A DNA stretch of 64,000 nucleotides from Cellulomonas sp. PhB150 (GCF_003755175.1 NZ_RKHX01000001.1:248001-312000), one strand, 5' to 3'. Shown: positions 7,962 to 16,898, numbered from the stretch's first letter. Translations and numbers: made by a program. The notes: generated by a model not told the origin, from the sequence alone.

Positions 7962-10832
7962 TCACGCGACGGTGCAGGTCACACCGTTGACCGTGAACGC
8001 GGTGGGCGAGGTGTTCGTGCCCGAGTGCGATCCGTTGAAGCCGATGTCCGTCGAGGCTCCGGGTGCCAGCGTGGCGTTCCACGACAGGCCCGAACCCGTG
8101 ACGGCCGACCCGGACTGCGACCAGTTGGCGCTCCAGCCCTGGGTGATCGTCTGGCCGTTGGCGAAGGCGAACCCGAGCGACCAGCCGTTGATGGGCGTCT
8201 GGCCGGTGTTCGTGACCTTGATGGAGGCCGTGAACCCGGTGTTCCAGCTGCTGGCCGTGTACTTCACGGAGCAGCTGCTCGTGACGCCCGCGGGCTTCGT
8301 CGTGGCCGCGGCCGCGGCGGACGCTGCGGACACGTTGCCCGCGCCGTCCTTGGCCTTGACCGTGAACGAGTACGCCGTGGCCGAGTTGAGGCCGGTGACC
8401 GTGTAGCTCGTGGTGGTCGTGGAGCCGACGAGCGTGGCGCCCTGGTAGACGTCGTAGCCGGTGACGGCGACGTTGTCGGTGGAGGCGGTCCAGGACAGCG
8501 GGACCGAGCTCGAGGTCGTCGTGCCGGCCGTCAGACCCGTCGGTGCCGAGGGCGCCGTCGTGTCGGGGACCGTGGTGGACTTCGTCGTGGCCGAGGCCGC
8601 GGCGGAGGCCGACGAGACGTTGCCGGCGGCGTCCTTGGCCTTGACGGTGAACGAGTACGCGGTGGCGGAGCTCAGACCCGTCACGGTGTAGCTTGTCGCC
8701 GTCGTGGAGCCGACCAGCGTGGAGCCCTGGTAGACGTCGTAGCCGGTGACGGCCACGTTGTCGGTGGAGGCGGTCCAGGACAGCGGGACCGTGCTCGTGG
8801 TGGTGGTGCCGGCGGTCAGACCCGTCGGTGCCGAGGGCGCCGTCGTGTCGGGGACGGTCACGGTCTTCGTCGTGGCCGAGGCGGCGGCGGAGGCCGACGA
8901 GACGTTGCCCGCCGCGTCCTTCGCCTTGACCGTGAACGAGTACGTGGTGCCGGCCGCGAGGCCCGTCACCGTGTAGCTCGTGCCGGTGGTCGAGGCGACC
9001 AGGGTCGCGCCGTTGTAGACGTCGTAGCCGGTCACGGCGACGTTGTCGGTGGAGGCGGTCCAGGACAGCGGGACCGTGCTCGTCGTGGTGGTGCCGGCGG
9101 TCAGACCCGTCGGTGCCGAGGGCGCCGTCGTGTCGGTCGTCGTCGCCGTCTTCGTGGTGGCGGAGACCGCGCTGGAGGCGGCGGACAGGTTGCCCGCGGC
9201 GTCCTTGGCCTTGACGGTGAACGAGTACGCGGTGGCGGGGCTCAGACCCGTCACGGTGTAGCTCGTGCTCGTCGAGGTCCCGACCAGCGTGGAGCCCTGG
9301 TAGACGTTGTAGCCGGTCACGGCCACGTTGTCGGTCGAGGCGGTCCAGGACAGCGGGACCGTCGTGGTCGTCGTCGTGCCCGCGGTGACGGCGGTCGGCG
9401 CGGTCGGCGCCGTGGTGTCAGCCGGGGGAGTGGTGCCGCCAGAGATGACCGGGTAGGCGTTGGCGACGAGCGTCTTGAACTGGTCCTCGAACCACTGGCC
9501 GGCGAGCGGCGCGTTGGGCGTGGCACCGGTCAGCTGGTTCGACAGCTTGGGCGAGACGAAGGTCGGGTCGCACATGCGGTCGAAGCGCTTGCCCTGGTCG
9601 TTCGGGATGTCGGTCGAGGCACCGTCGGACTCACCCGGGGGCTTGATCCAGACGAACGCGTCGAGGAACGAGGCGGAGTAGCCGGCAGGCGTGGCCTGCG
9701 GCAGCTCGCCGATGCCGGCACCGAGCGGGTTGCACCAGGCGCCGCGGTGGACGCGCTTGTCCACGCGGGACTCGTTGACGTAGGTGTTCGCGACCGTGCT
9801 CGTGGAGACGGCGGTCGGACGGGCCGAACCACCCCAGCCGTTGCGCGAGGTGTCGACGAGCATGCCGAGCGACGACGGGAAGCCCGCCGCGACCAGCAGC
9901 TTGTGCATGTGCGCGGTGAAGTCGATCTCGTCGAAGTCGAAGTTCCACTCGTAGAACGACGTCGAGCGGATCGGCGTGCCGCCGACCGAGATGGTCGAGT
10001 CCGGCAGGAACGGCTCGTTGAGCGGAGTCGTGTTGGCGACGTCGCTGACGAAGCCGTCGATCGAGGCGAACCCGGCGGTGGTGGACTTGGCCACGTCGGC
10101 GAACAGCGTCGCGGCGGGACCGGCGTTGCTGTCCCAGCCGAGCCAGCCCGAGTGGCCGATGTCGATGTACGTGTACACGTTGGAGATCGCGTGCAGCTTG
10201 TCGAGCGCGTACTTCACGCCGGCCTTGTAGTAGGGCGCGGCCTGCTGGCACAGGGGCTCGGAGATGTTGGTGACCAGGTTCGGCAGCGAGTCGGGCTCGA
10301 TGGTCGCCGAGATGCGCAGGCCCGCGTACTTCGGGTCGCTGAGCAGCGCCGCGATGGCGTCGATGTACTCGGTCTTGTACCGGGCGAGGCCCGCGTCGGT
10401 GGCGGGGAGCTCACCGTTGGACGCCAGGGCGTAGCAGTCGCGGCCGGGCAGGTCGTAGATGACCAGGTTGACGACGATCGGGCCGGAGCCCTTCTGCGCC
10501 AGCGCGTTGTCCAGGTGGAACTTCAGGCCCGAGCCGTCGGCGTTGCCGGTGATCGCGCTGATCCGGTCCATCCAGACCGCGGTCGGCTGCTTGGCCACGG
10601 TGTGCATCTTCGCCGCGAGGTTCGCATCGACGCGCGTCGCTGCGCTCTCGACGGACGCGGCCCACGTGGGGTTCACGTACTGGGTGGCGCCGGCGTAGGG
10701 GTTGTCGACGTGGGGCTCTGCGGCGCTCGCGCTGCTGGTGAAGCAGAGGGGAACTGCGACCAGCGCCATTGCTGTCGCGGCGGTGGCTGCGGCGCGTGCG
10801 CGCCGACCCATCGCTCTCTTGCGTGTGGACAC
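7962..10832 (-). CDS. Secreted modular GH6 cellulase (cellobiohydrolase A-like): GH6, four FN3, CBM2
   Basis: A 956-residue secreted enzyme. Residues 1 to about 37 form a signal peptide (RKRAMGRRARAA, hydrophobic core, SASA cleavage region). About 39-470 is a GH6 catalytic domain, with ATIEPDSLPNLV carrying the family Asp signature and DTSRNGWGG and GIGELP as further GH6 landmarks. About 474-853 is four fibronectin-III modules of exactly 95 residues. The last 103 residues are a CBM2 cellulose-binding domain with Cys near each end and surface Trp residues. This architecture resembles Cellulomonas fimi CbhA (Cel6B), which, as I recall, has three FN3 modules. The GTG start has GGAGG 4-5 bases upstream. 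A LacI-type regulator is encoded just upstream. Confidence 0.95.
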   Translation of the reverse strand: MSTRKRAMGRRARAAATAATAMALVAVPLCFTSSASAAEPHVDNPYAGATQYVNPTWAASVESAATRVDANLAAKMHTVAKQPTAVWMDRISAITGNADGSGLKFHLDNALAQKGSGPIVVNLVIYDLPGRDCYALASNGELPATDAGLARYKTEYIDAIAALLSDPKYAGLRISATIEPDSLPNLVTNISEPLCQQAAPYYKAGVKYALDKLHAISNVYTYIDIGHSGWLGWDSNAGPAATLFADVAKSTTAGFASIDGFVSDVANTTPLNEPFLPDSTISVGGTPIRSTSFYEWNFDFDEIDFTAHMHKLLVAAGFPSSLGMLVDTSRNGWGGSARPTAVSTSTVANTYVNESRVDKRVHRGAWCNPLGAGIGELPQATPAGYSASFLDAFVWIKPPGESDGASTDIPNDQGKRFDRMCDPTFVSPKLSNQLTGATPNAPLAGQWFEDQFKTLVANAYPVISGGTTPPADTTAPTAPTAVTAGTTTTTTVPLSWTASTDNVAVTGYNVYQGSTLVGTSTSTSYTVTGLSPATAYSFTVKAKDAAGNLSAASSAVSATTKTATTTDTTAPSAPTGLTAGTTTTSTVPLSWTASTDNVAVTGYDVYNGATLVASTTGTSYTVTGLAAGTTYSFTVKAKDAAGNVSSASAAASATTKTVTVPDTTAPSAPTGLTAGTTTTSTVPLSWTASTDNVAVTGYDVYQGSTLVGSTTATSYTVTGLSSATAYSFTVKAKDAAGNVSSASAAASATTKSTTVPDTTAPSAPTGLTAGTTTSSSVPLSWTASTDNVAVTGYDVYQGATLVGSTTTTSYTVTGLNSATAYSFTVKAKDGAGNVSAASAAAAATTKPAGVTSSCSVKYTASSWNTGFTASIKVTNTGQTPINGWSLGFAFANGQTITQGWSANWSQSGSAVTGSGLSWNATLAPGASTDIGFNGSHSGTNTSPTAFTVNGVTCTVA
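8280..9419. repeat. Tandem 285-bp repeat, four copies, encoding the FN3 modules
   Basis: The DTTAP boundary codons fall at 8564, 8849, 9134 and 9419, an exact 285-base (95-codon) period. The units are highly similar at the DNA level, including long shared stretches around the SWTASTDNVAVTGY coding segment, which suggests recent duplication or concerted evolution. Confidence 0.9.
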
Positions 10833-10922
10833 GTGTCCTCCGGGAGTCGATCGGCACACCCGGGCAGCCGTCCGCCCGGGCACGAGTCGCCCAGGGGGAG
10901 TCCGCGGCGACTGAGTGCAAAG

Positions 10923-10936
10923 GTGACCACGGCCAC
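10923..10936. promoter_or_regulatory. Possible operator for the LacI-type regulator, upstream of the cellulase
   Basis: GTGACCACGGCCAC is an imperfect dyad about 90-104 bases upstream of the cellulase start codon. It shares GTGACCA with two other dyads flanking the lacI-type gene. Operator status is inferred only from this recurrence and position. Confidence 0.35.
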
Positions 10937-10986
10937 ATTCCGGGCAACACGGCACGAATCGTTTAGGCGAGCGCCGTTACCTAATC

Positions 10987-11001
10987 GTGACCAAAGATCA
11001 C
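10987..11001. promoter_or_regulatory. Possible operator overlapping the end of the LacI-type gene
   Basis: GTGACCAAAGATCAC is a dyad with 4 to 6 base arms (GTGACC/GATCAC) that overlaps the stop codon of the regulator gene and lies about 155 bases upstream of the cellulase start. Confidence 0.4.
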
Positions 11002-12113
11002 CTCGTCCGCGGCGCCGTGCTGCCGCGGACGGCCAGGCCGCCGACCACGCACTCGCGACGGACCTTCAGGTCCCCGTCGAGGACGGCGAGCACCGCCTCG
11101 CCCGTGGCCGTCCCGAGCTCGGCCTGGGCGGACGGCAGCGTCGTGATCGACGGCGTCGCCAACCGGCACAGCGTCGAGTCGGAGCCCGCGACGACGGACA
11201 GGTCCCAGGGGACCGAGACGCCGGACCGGCGGGCGACGTCGAGCGCCGCCACCGCCATCTGGTCCGAGCCGTAGACGATCGCCGTCGGCGCACCGCCGGC
11301 CGTCAGGAGCCGCCGGGTCGCCGCCGCTGCCGCCTCGGGCGTGCCGGCGGTCGCCTCGTGCACGAGCACGCAGGACGCGGGGTCGAGGACCCGGGTGAGC
11401 GCGTCGAGGCGCACCTGGGTCCGCGCCATCACGTCGGGCCCGGTGACGAGCGCGACGTGGCGGTGGCCGAGCTCGAGCAGGTACCGCCCGATGCGCGCGA
11501 ACGCCTCGCCCTCGTCGACCGTCACGGCCGCGAGCTCGTGGTCGCCCTGGCCGGCGCCGACGACGACGGTCGGTGCGCGCAGCCGGCGCAGCGCGTCGAT
11601 GCGGGGGTCCTCGACGAGGACGTCGGTCACGACCATCACGTCGAACCGGCGCTCGGCCCACCACTCGCCGTAGAGGGCGACGGCCGCGTCGGGTCCGTCG
11701 ACGAGCTGCAGCAGCAGCGCGAGGTCCCGCGTCGCGAGCACCTCCTGCAGCGCGATGACGAACTCGAGCACGTCGGTCGCCTGGGACGTGGTCCCCGAGC
11801 TGCCGTGGTCGAGCACGAGCCCGACCGCGCGCGGACCCGTGCGCATCGAGCGGGCCGCCGCGCTGGGCCGCCAGCCGAACTCGTCGGCGACCCGCAGGAC
11901 GCGCTCACGCGTCGCGGCCGACACGCCCGGGCGACCGTTCAGCGCGTACGAGACGACGGCGGTGGAGACGCCCGCCGCGCGGGCGACGTCGACGATCGTC
12001 GGCCGCCTGGGAGGCGCCTGTGGCGCGGGGCGGGAGGGGGCGGGAGCCGTCGACGAGGGCGGCGCGGAAGGTCCGGTTGGTCCGGAGTCGTATGCATGTG
12101 TGACCACGATCAC
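10998..12113 (-). CDS. LacI-family transcriptional regulator, probable cellulase regulator
   Basis: LacI-family repressors bind operators through an N-terminal helix-turn-helix and sense sugars through a periplasmic-binding-protein-like core. The DNA-binding part is RRPTIVDVARAAGVSTAVVSYALNGRPGVS-like, with the usual hinge region after RPSAAARSMRTG. The effector domain follows (VGLVLDHGSS onward). Total length is 371 residues from GTG 12113; an alternative GTG lies at 12107. The N-terminus before the HTH is a Pro/Ser/Ala-rich extension of about 35 residues, unusual for the family and a reason to doubt the exact start. The gene reads toward the cellulase gene and is divergent from the PAS/GGDEF-like sensor. 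Confidence 0.93.
   Translation of the reverse strand: MIVVTHAYDSGPTGPSAPPSSTAPAPSRPAPQAPPRRPTIVDVARAAGVSTAVVSYALNGRPGVSAATRERVLRVADEFGWRPSAAARSMRTGPRAVGLVLDHGSSGTTSQATDVLEFVIALQEVLATRDLALLLQLVDGPDAAVALYGEWWAERRFDVMVVTDVLVEDPRIDALRRLRAPTVVVGAGQGDHELAAVTVDEGEAFARIGRYLLELGHRHVALVTGPDVMARTQVRLDALTRVLDPASCVLVHEATAGTPEAAAAATRRLLTAGGAPTAIVYGSDQMAVAALDVARRSGVSVPWDLSVVAGSDSTLCRLATPSITTLPSAQAELGTATGEAVLAVLDGDLKVRRECVVGGLAVRGSTAPRTR
12100..12113. promoter_or_regulatory. Possible operator at the start of the LacI-type gene
   Basis: GTGACCACGATCAC covers the proposed GTG start of the regulator and lies about 70 bases upstream of the divergent sensor gene. It matches the dyad at 10987-11001 in both arms, so autoregulation and shared control of the divergent pair are plausible. 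Confidence 0.4.
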
Positions 12114-12183
12114 CTACTCTGACGCCCGATGCGGGTGAAGCGCATCATCTCGGCTCCAACGATGTGGACGAGGGGTAGGGGGA

Positions 12184-14883
12184 ATGACGACGGTCCGGCG
12201 CGGTCCCGCGCCGCCGACAGCGCGGCGCACCATCGGTGTGCTGTCGCCTGTCGTGGGCGGCTTCTACTTCGGCGCGTTGATCGCCGGCGTCGCGCGAGCT
12301 GCGCGGTCGGCCGGTCATCGCGTCGTCGCGGTGCAGACCTATCCCGCCGGGCTCGATCGTGAGCGCTATCCCGACGGCTCGATCCTCGACGCGCCCGTCG
12401 CGCTGGGAGCGGTCGACGGGCTCGTCGTCGTCGGGAAGGCGCTGCGCAGCGAACGGCTCGCCACGGTCCAGCACTGGGGGCGTCCGGTCGTGCTGGTCAG
12501 CGAGCTGCCGCAGGGGCCCGACGACGTCGTCGTGGTGCCCGACAACGGCGGCGGCGTGCGCGCCGCGGTCGAGCACCTGCTCGGCCACGGGCACACCGCG
12601 ATCGGCTTCATAGGCTCGCAGATGCAGCTCGACATGCGCGAGCGCTTCGCCGCCTACCGCGACACGCTCGCCGCGCACGGCATCGAGATCCGCGACTCGT
12701 GGGTCTACGAGGCCTCCGACAACCACGAGCAGGGCGGCGCCGACGCGGCTGCCCGCCTGCTCGCCGCGGGCGTGCCGACCACGGCGGTGGTGGCCGCGAC
12801 CGACCGCAACGCGATCGGCTTCCAGCACGCCCTGCGCGCCGCGGGCCTCGTGCTGCCACGGGACCAGGCGGTCTTCGGGTTCGACCACGCCGACTCCGGC
12901 GCTCGCGTGACCCCGCGTCTGTCGACGGTCGACGCGCACTACGACCGGGTGGGGGCCAAGGCCGTCTCGCTGCTGCTGTCGCGGATGCGCGGCGAGGACG
13001 TGCCGGGCGGCGAGTACCGCGCACCGTCCACCCTGGTGGTGCGCGAGTCCTGCGGCTGCACGGAGGCCGCCCAGTCGGCCCCGGCGACGTCGGCCACGCC
13101 CTCGACCCGCAGCGGGTACCAGGCCCTGCGGGCCCTCGCCGAGACGGCGTTCGTCGGACCCACGGGTGCCGGGGGCGCCCGCCGCACGGGCACCGCTCCG
13201 CGCGAGTCGTGGTGGCGCGCGGTGGTCGAGCCGCTCGAGACGGCGGGGGAGCGGGGCACCGTCCCGGGCTCCCCGACGCTGACCCGCCTCGCGGACCTCA
13301 CCGCGGCGATGCAGCCCCATCCCGAGGCGCTCGAACAGCTGGTCACGTGCCTGCGAGCGGTCGAGACGGACGTGGTGGGAGCGCTCCCGTCGGCCGAGCA
13401 CGAGCTCGCGGTGCGTCGCGCGGTCACCGAGGTGCTGCTCGCCGTCACGCAGGGCTGCACCCGCGCGATGCTCGCCCGCAGCGGGCAGCTCGAGCGCACG
13501 ATCGTCGACCAGTACGAGGTCGACATGGACCTCCTGCGCGGAGACGGTGCAAGCCCTCGCGCGCTCGGCTGGCTGCCGCGGGGGGTGCGCGGGCACGCGT
13601 GCCTCGGGCTCTGGCTCGGCGCCGACCGAGGCCCGGGTGACCGCGAGATGGAGATCGTCGGCGTGCACGACACGTCCGGCACGCTGTCGCGGCTCGTCGG
13701 GATGCGCACCGTCGCCAGCGAGTTCCCGCCGACGGCGATGACCCGCGCGGGCACCATCGGGTCGAACGAGCTCACGTTCGTCGTCCCGGTCACGTTCGGG
13801 GGGAGCGACTGGGGGCTGCTCGCGATCGACGGCACCGTCGAGACCCGGGCGACGAGCGCGCGCGACCGGTTCAACCACTGGGCCGCCCTGCTCGCGGTCG
13901 CGCTCGACCAGGAGCGGCTCCTGGCGAGCCTCCGCGAGCAGCGCCGGGCGCTCGAGCAGGCAGCTGCGCGCGAGCGGTCGCTGGCTGACACCGTCCGCGC
14001 GAGCGAGGAGCGGTACGCCCTGGCCTCGATGGCGGCGCACGACGGCACGTGGGACTGGGACGTCTCGGCGGGCACCGTGTACTACTCGCCGCGCTGGAAG
14101 CAGACGCTCGGGTACGACGAGGACGTCGTCGGCGACTCACCCGCCGAGTGGCTCGAGCGCGTCCACCCCGCCGACCGCGACGAGCTGTCCGCGGCGATCG
14201 CCGCACAGCTCGCCGGGACGGGCACGCCGCTCGAGCTCGAGCACCGCGTGCGCGCCTCGTCGGGCGACTACCGCTGGATGATGTGCCGGGCCGTGACCGT
14301 CCTCGACGACGCGGGCTGCCCCGCCCGGCTCGTCGGTGCGCTGGTCGACATCACCGAGCGCAAGCAGGCCGAGCTCGCCCTCCAGCGTGACGCGCTGCGC
14401 GACCCGGAGACCGGCCTGCCCAACCGGTTGCTGTTCCGCGACCGGCTCGGAGCGGCCCTGCTGCGCACCCGGCGCGCTGAGCGCTACGACTGCGCGCTGG
14501 CGGTCGTCCGCGTGCTGCACGCGCCGACGATCCCGACGCAGGGCGGTCGCGCCGAGGCGGACGGGGAGGCGCCCGTGGACCTGCACCGCGAGCTGGTCCG
14601 GCGGCTGCGTGCCACGCTGCGCGAGGGGGACACGTCCGCGCGGATCGCCGACGACGGCTTCGCGGTGCTGCTCGACGACGTCGGGACCGGCGCCGTACCG
14701 GCGAGGCTCGCCGAGCTGCTCGGCCAGCTGCAGAGCGAGCTGGGCACGCGGGTCGCCTTCGGCGTGCTCGGCAGCATCCGGGGGTTCCGTGACGTGGACG
14801 ACGTGCTGCGCGAGGCCGACATCACGCTGCTCCGCGGCGGCCCGGGTCGGGGTCTCACGGACCCGCGCCCGGCCGTCCGCTAG
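12184..14883 (+). CDS. Cytoplasmic sugar-binding-like / PAS / degenerate GGDEF protein
   Basis: An 899-residue protein with no signal peptide. Residues about 15-300 match a LacI-type sugar-binding domain without an HTH (RTIGVLSPVVGGFYFGAL at the start, closing in STLVVRESCGC). A helical and possible GAF-like linker follows to about 600, then a PAS domain at about 605-725 (ASEERYALASM, WDWDVSAG, VDITERKQ). The C-terminus is a GGDEF fold (DPETGLPNRLLFRDRL), but the signature itself reads ADDGF at 822-826 and the upstream metal-binding Asp segment is lost, so cyclase activity is unlikely. RBS TAGGGGGA precedes the ATG. It is divergent from the LacI-type gene and likely senses the same sugars. 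Confidence 0.85.
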   Translation: MTTVRRGPAPPTARRTIGVLSPVVGGFYFGALIAGVARAARSAGHRVVAVQTYPAGLDRERYPDGSILDAPVALGAVDGLVVVGKALRSERLATVQHWGRPVVLVSELPQGPDDVVVVPDNGGGVRAAVEHLLGHGHTAIGFIGSQMQLDMRERFAAYRDTLAAHGIEIRDSWVYEASDNHEQGGADAAARLLAAGVPTTAVVAATDRNAIGFQHALRAAGLVLPRDQAVFGFDHADSGARVTPRLSTVDAHYDRVGAKAVSLLLSRMRGEDVPGGEYRAPSTLVVRESCGCTEAAQSAPATSATPSTRSGYQALRALAETAFVGPTGAGGARRTGTAPRESWWRAVVEPLETAGERGTVPGSPTLTRLADLTAAMQPHPEALEQLVTCLRAVETDVVGALPSAEHELAVRRAVTEVLLAVTQGCTRAMLARSGQLERTIVDQYEVDMDLLRGDGASPRALGWLPRGVRGHACLGLWLGADRGPGDREMEIVGVHDTSGTLSRLVGMRTVASEFPPTAMTRAGTIGSNELTFVVPVTFGGSDWGLLAIDGTVETRATSARDRFNHWAALLAVALDQERLLASLREQRRALEQAAARERSLADTVRASEERYALASMAAHDGTWDWDVSAGTVYYSPRWKQTLGYDEDVVGDSPAEWLERVHPADRDELSAAIAAQLAGTGTPLELEHRVRASSGDYRWMMCRAVTVLDDAGCPARLVGALVDITERKQAELALQRDALRDPETGLPNRLLFRDRLGAALLRTRRAERYDCALAVVRVLHAPTIPTQGGRAEADGEAPVDLHRELVRRLRATLREGDTSARIADDGFAVLLDDVGTGAVPARLAELLGQLQSELGTRVAFGVLGSIRGFRDVDDVLREADITLLRGGPGRGLTDPRPAVR

Positions 14884-14889
14884 CGACGA

Positions 14890-14925
14890 CGAAGGCCCGG
14901 CACCTGGAATGGTGCCGGGCCTTCG
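14890..14925. terminator. Bidirectional terminator between sensor and deaD
   Basis: A perfect 15-base stem (14890-14904 with 14911-14925) with a TGGAAT loop lies between two convergent genes. The left arm contains GAAGGC and the right arm ends GCCTTCG, giving a weak U-bearing 3' side in both directions. Confidence 0.85.
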
Positions 14926-14934
14926 AGGTGTGCG

Positions 14935-16710
14935 TCAGACGCGGCCGCGGGGGCCGTGCGTCGGGCGCGACGCGTAGTGACCGGGGCGCGACGACTCGTG
15001 CCGCGGGCCGTCCGTGCGGGCGCCGTCGGTCCGCGGGCCGCTGTCCATCCGGATGCGCAGCGGGCGGCCGGCGACGCGGGTGCGCGACAGGCGGTCCATG
15101 GCCTCGGCGGTCAGGCCACCGGGGATGTCGACGAGCGAGAAGCTGCCGAAGATGTCGATCTTGCCGACGTCCTTGCCGGTCAGGCCACCCTCGCCGGTCA
15201 GCGCGCCGACGAGCGCACCGGGCTGGACGCCGTCACGGTGACCGACGGCCACGCGCCAGCGAGCCGGGCCGCCCGCGATGTGGGTGCTCGGGCGGCGGCG
15301 CTCGCCACGCTCGCCACGCTCGCCACGGTCACCACGGTCCGCGCTGGACGGGGCCAGCCGGGCGCGGTCGAGCTCGTCGTCCATGTCGTCCTTCACGCCC
15401 GGGCCCTCGTCGCCGACGGCCAGGGCCGTCAGCGTCGCGAGCAGGTCGATCGGGTCGACGTCGGCGTGCTGCGCCAGGTAGACCGCGATGGACTCGCGGT
15501 ACAGGTCCAGGCGACCGGCCTCGGCGCGCTCGGCGGCGCGGCCCAGCATGGCCTGCACGCGGTGCGCCGAGACGTCGGCGGGCGACGGGATGCTGATCTG
15601 CTCGAGGTTGACGCGCGTGGTGCGCTCGATCTGGCGCAGGCGGCTCTGCTCGGACGGCGTGACGAAGGACAGCGCCTCGCCCTCGCGGCCGGCGCGCCCC
15701 GTGCGGCCGATGCGGTGCACGTAGGTCTCGGGCTCGCGCGGCACGTCGAAGTTCACGACGAGGCCGATGCGGTCGACGTCCAGGCCGCGCGCGGCGACGT
15801 CGGTGGCGACGAGCACGTCGAGGGCGCCGGTGCGCAGGCGGTCGACGATCTTCTCGCGGTCGCCCTGGGCCACGTCACCGGAGATGTAGGCGGCTGAGAT
15901 GCCCTTCTCGATGAGGGCGGAGCCGACCTCCTCGGCCGCGCCACGGGTGCGGACGAAGACGATGGCCGCGTCGGCCTTGCGGACGGCGAGCACGCGGGAC
16001 AGCGCGCCGACCTTGTGGCGGAACGGCACGACGGCGTAGGTCTGGCGGACCGAGGTGACGGTCGACGACTGGCGGGCGACCGTGATCTCGAGCGGGTTGT
16101 TCAGGTGCGTCTCGGCGACGCGGCGGATGGCCGTCGGCATCGTGGCGGAGAACAGCGCGACCTGGCGCTGCTGCGGGGCGCGCGACAGGATCTTGTCGAC
16201 GTCCTCGGCGAAGCCCATGCGCAGCATCTCGTCGGCCTCGTCGAGCACGAGGAAGCGCACCTGGTCCATGACGAGGGTGCGGCGCTCGAGGTGGTCGATG
16301 ACGCGACCGGGGGTGCCGACGACGACCTGCGCACCGCGCTGGAGGGCGCGCTGCTGCGGCAGGAACGGCGAGCCGCCGTAGACGGGCAGGACCGTGAGGC
16401 CGGGCAGGTGCGTCGCGAAGGACTGGATCGCGTCGGCGACCTGCATCGCGAGCTCGCGGGTCGGGGTCAGGACGACGGCCTGGACGGCGCCGAGCTGGGG
16501 GTCGATCGCGGCGAGCAGCGGAAGGCCGAACGCGGCGGTCTTGCCGGTACCGGTCTGGGCGACACCGACGATGTCCCGACCGTCGAGCAGGGCCGGGACG
16601 GCCTGGGCCTGGATGGCCGAGGGGGTCGTGAAGCCGAGGTCGGTGATCGCGCGCTCGAGGGCGGCGGGCATGCCGAGGTCGGAGAAGGATGCGGGCAGGG
16701 CAGAGCTCAT
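14935..16710 (-). CDS. deaD: DEAD-box ATP-dependent RNA helicase with DbpA-type RNA-binding domain
   Basis: A 591-residue RNA helicase of the DeaD/CsdA type, used in ribosome assembly and mRNA turnover and often cold-induced. All core motifs are visible: Q motif FTTPSAIQAQAVP, AQTGTGKT (I), PTRELA (Ia), TPGR (Ib), VLDEADEM (II), SATMP (III), VATDVAARGLD (V) and HRIGRTGRAGR (VI). A low-complexity DRGDRGERGERGERR linker precedes a C-terminal DbpA RNA-binding fold (KDVGKIDIFGSFSLVDIP) and an Arg/Gly/His-rich tail. No Shine-Dalgarno precedes ATG 16710. A short overlapping leader ORF and hairpin may control it. Confidence 0.95.
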   Translation of the reverse strand: MSSALPASFSDLGMPAALERAITDLGFTTPSAIQAQAVPALLDGRDIVGVAQTGTGKTAAFGLPLLAAIDPQLGAVQAVVLTPTRELAMQVADAIQSFATHLPGLTVLPVYGGSPFLPQQRALQRGAQVVVGTPGRVIDHLERRTLVMDQVRFLVLDEADEMLRMGFAEDVDKILSRAPQQRQVALFSATMPTAIRRVAETHLNNPLEITVARQSSTVTSVRQTYAVVPFRHKVGALSRVLAVRKADAAIVFVRTRGAAEEVGSALIEKGISAAYISGDVAQGDREKIVDRLRTGALDVLVATDVAARGLDVDRIGLVVNFDVPREPETYVHRIGRTGRAGREGEALSFVTPSEQSRLRQIERTTRVNLEQISIPSPADVSAHRVQAMLGRAAERAEAGRLDLYRESIAVYLAQHADVDPIDLLATLTALAVGDEGPGVKDDMDDELDRARLAPSSADRGDRGERGERGERRRPSTHIAGGPARWRVAVGHRDGVQPGALVGALTGEGGLTGKDVGKIDIFGSFSLVDIPGGLTAEAMDRLSRTRVAGRPLRIRMDSGPRTDGARTDGPRHESSRPGHYASRPTHGPRGRV

Positions 16711-16730
16711 GTGTCAGGGAAACCGATCAT
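16707..16730 (-). CDS. Possible 7-residue leader peptide (MIGFPDT) overlapping deaD
   Basis: ATG at 16730 opens a frame whose TGA (16709-16707) overlaps the deaD ATG as ATGA, the coupling arrangement used throughout this genome. The same stretch forms a hairpin: CCCTGAC just before the deaD start pairs with GTCAGGG about 30 bases upstream (plus coordinates 16713-16719 with 16743-16749). With no Shine-Dalgarno at deaD, translation by coupling from this leader is plausible. The frame is very short and could be chance. Confidence 0.3.
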   Translation of the reverse strand: MIGFPDT

Positions 16731-16898
16731 CACGGGGCGGAGCCCTGACCGGCATCGGATTGATGCACGGCGGGTCGCAACCCCAGACCACCCATCGGCT
16801 ACCGGACTGACCGGTGCCTCGACCACACGACATCCTGGGCCCGATTCAACGGGCCGGTGTCTCGACGGGGGACGCGACGAACTCCAAGTTCGAGCGAC

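Noticed and set aside
10833..10997. CelR-type operator (TGGGAGCGCTCCCA) before the cellulase
   Set aside because: I looked on both strands and did not find it; only the GTGACCA dyads are present.
7932..12122. Plus-strand frame of 1396 codons across the cellulase and lacI-type gene
   Set aside because: It is the antisense of two convincing genes; its translation is a low-complexity Arg/Gly/Val string with no family pattern, a known artefact of very high G+C.
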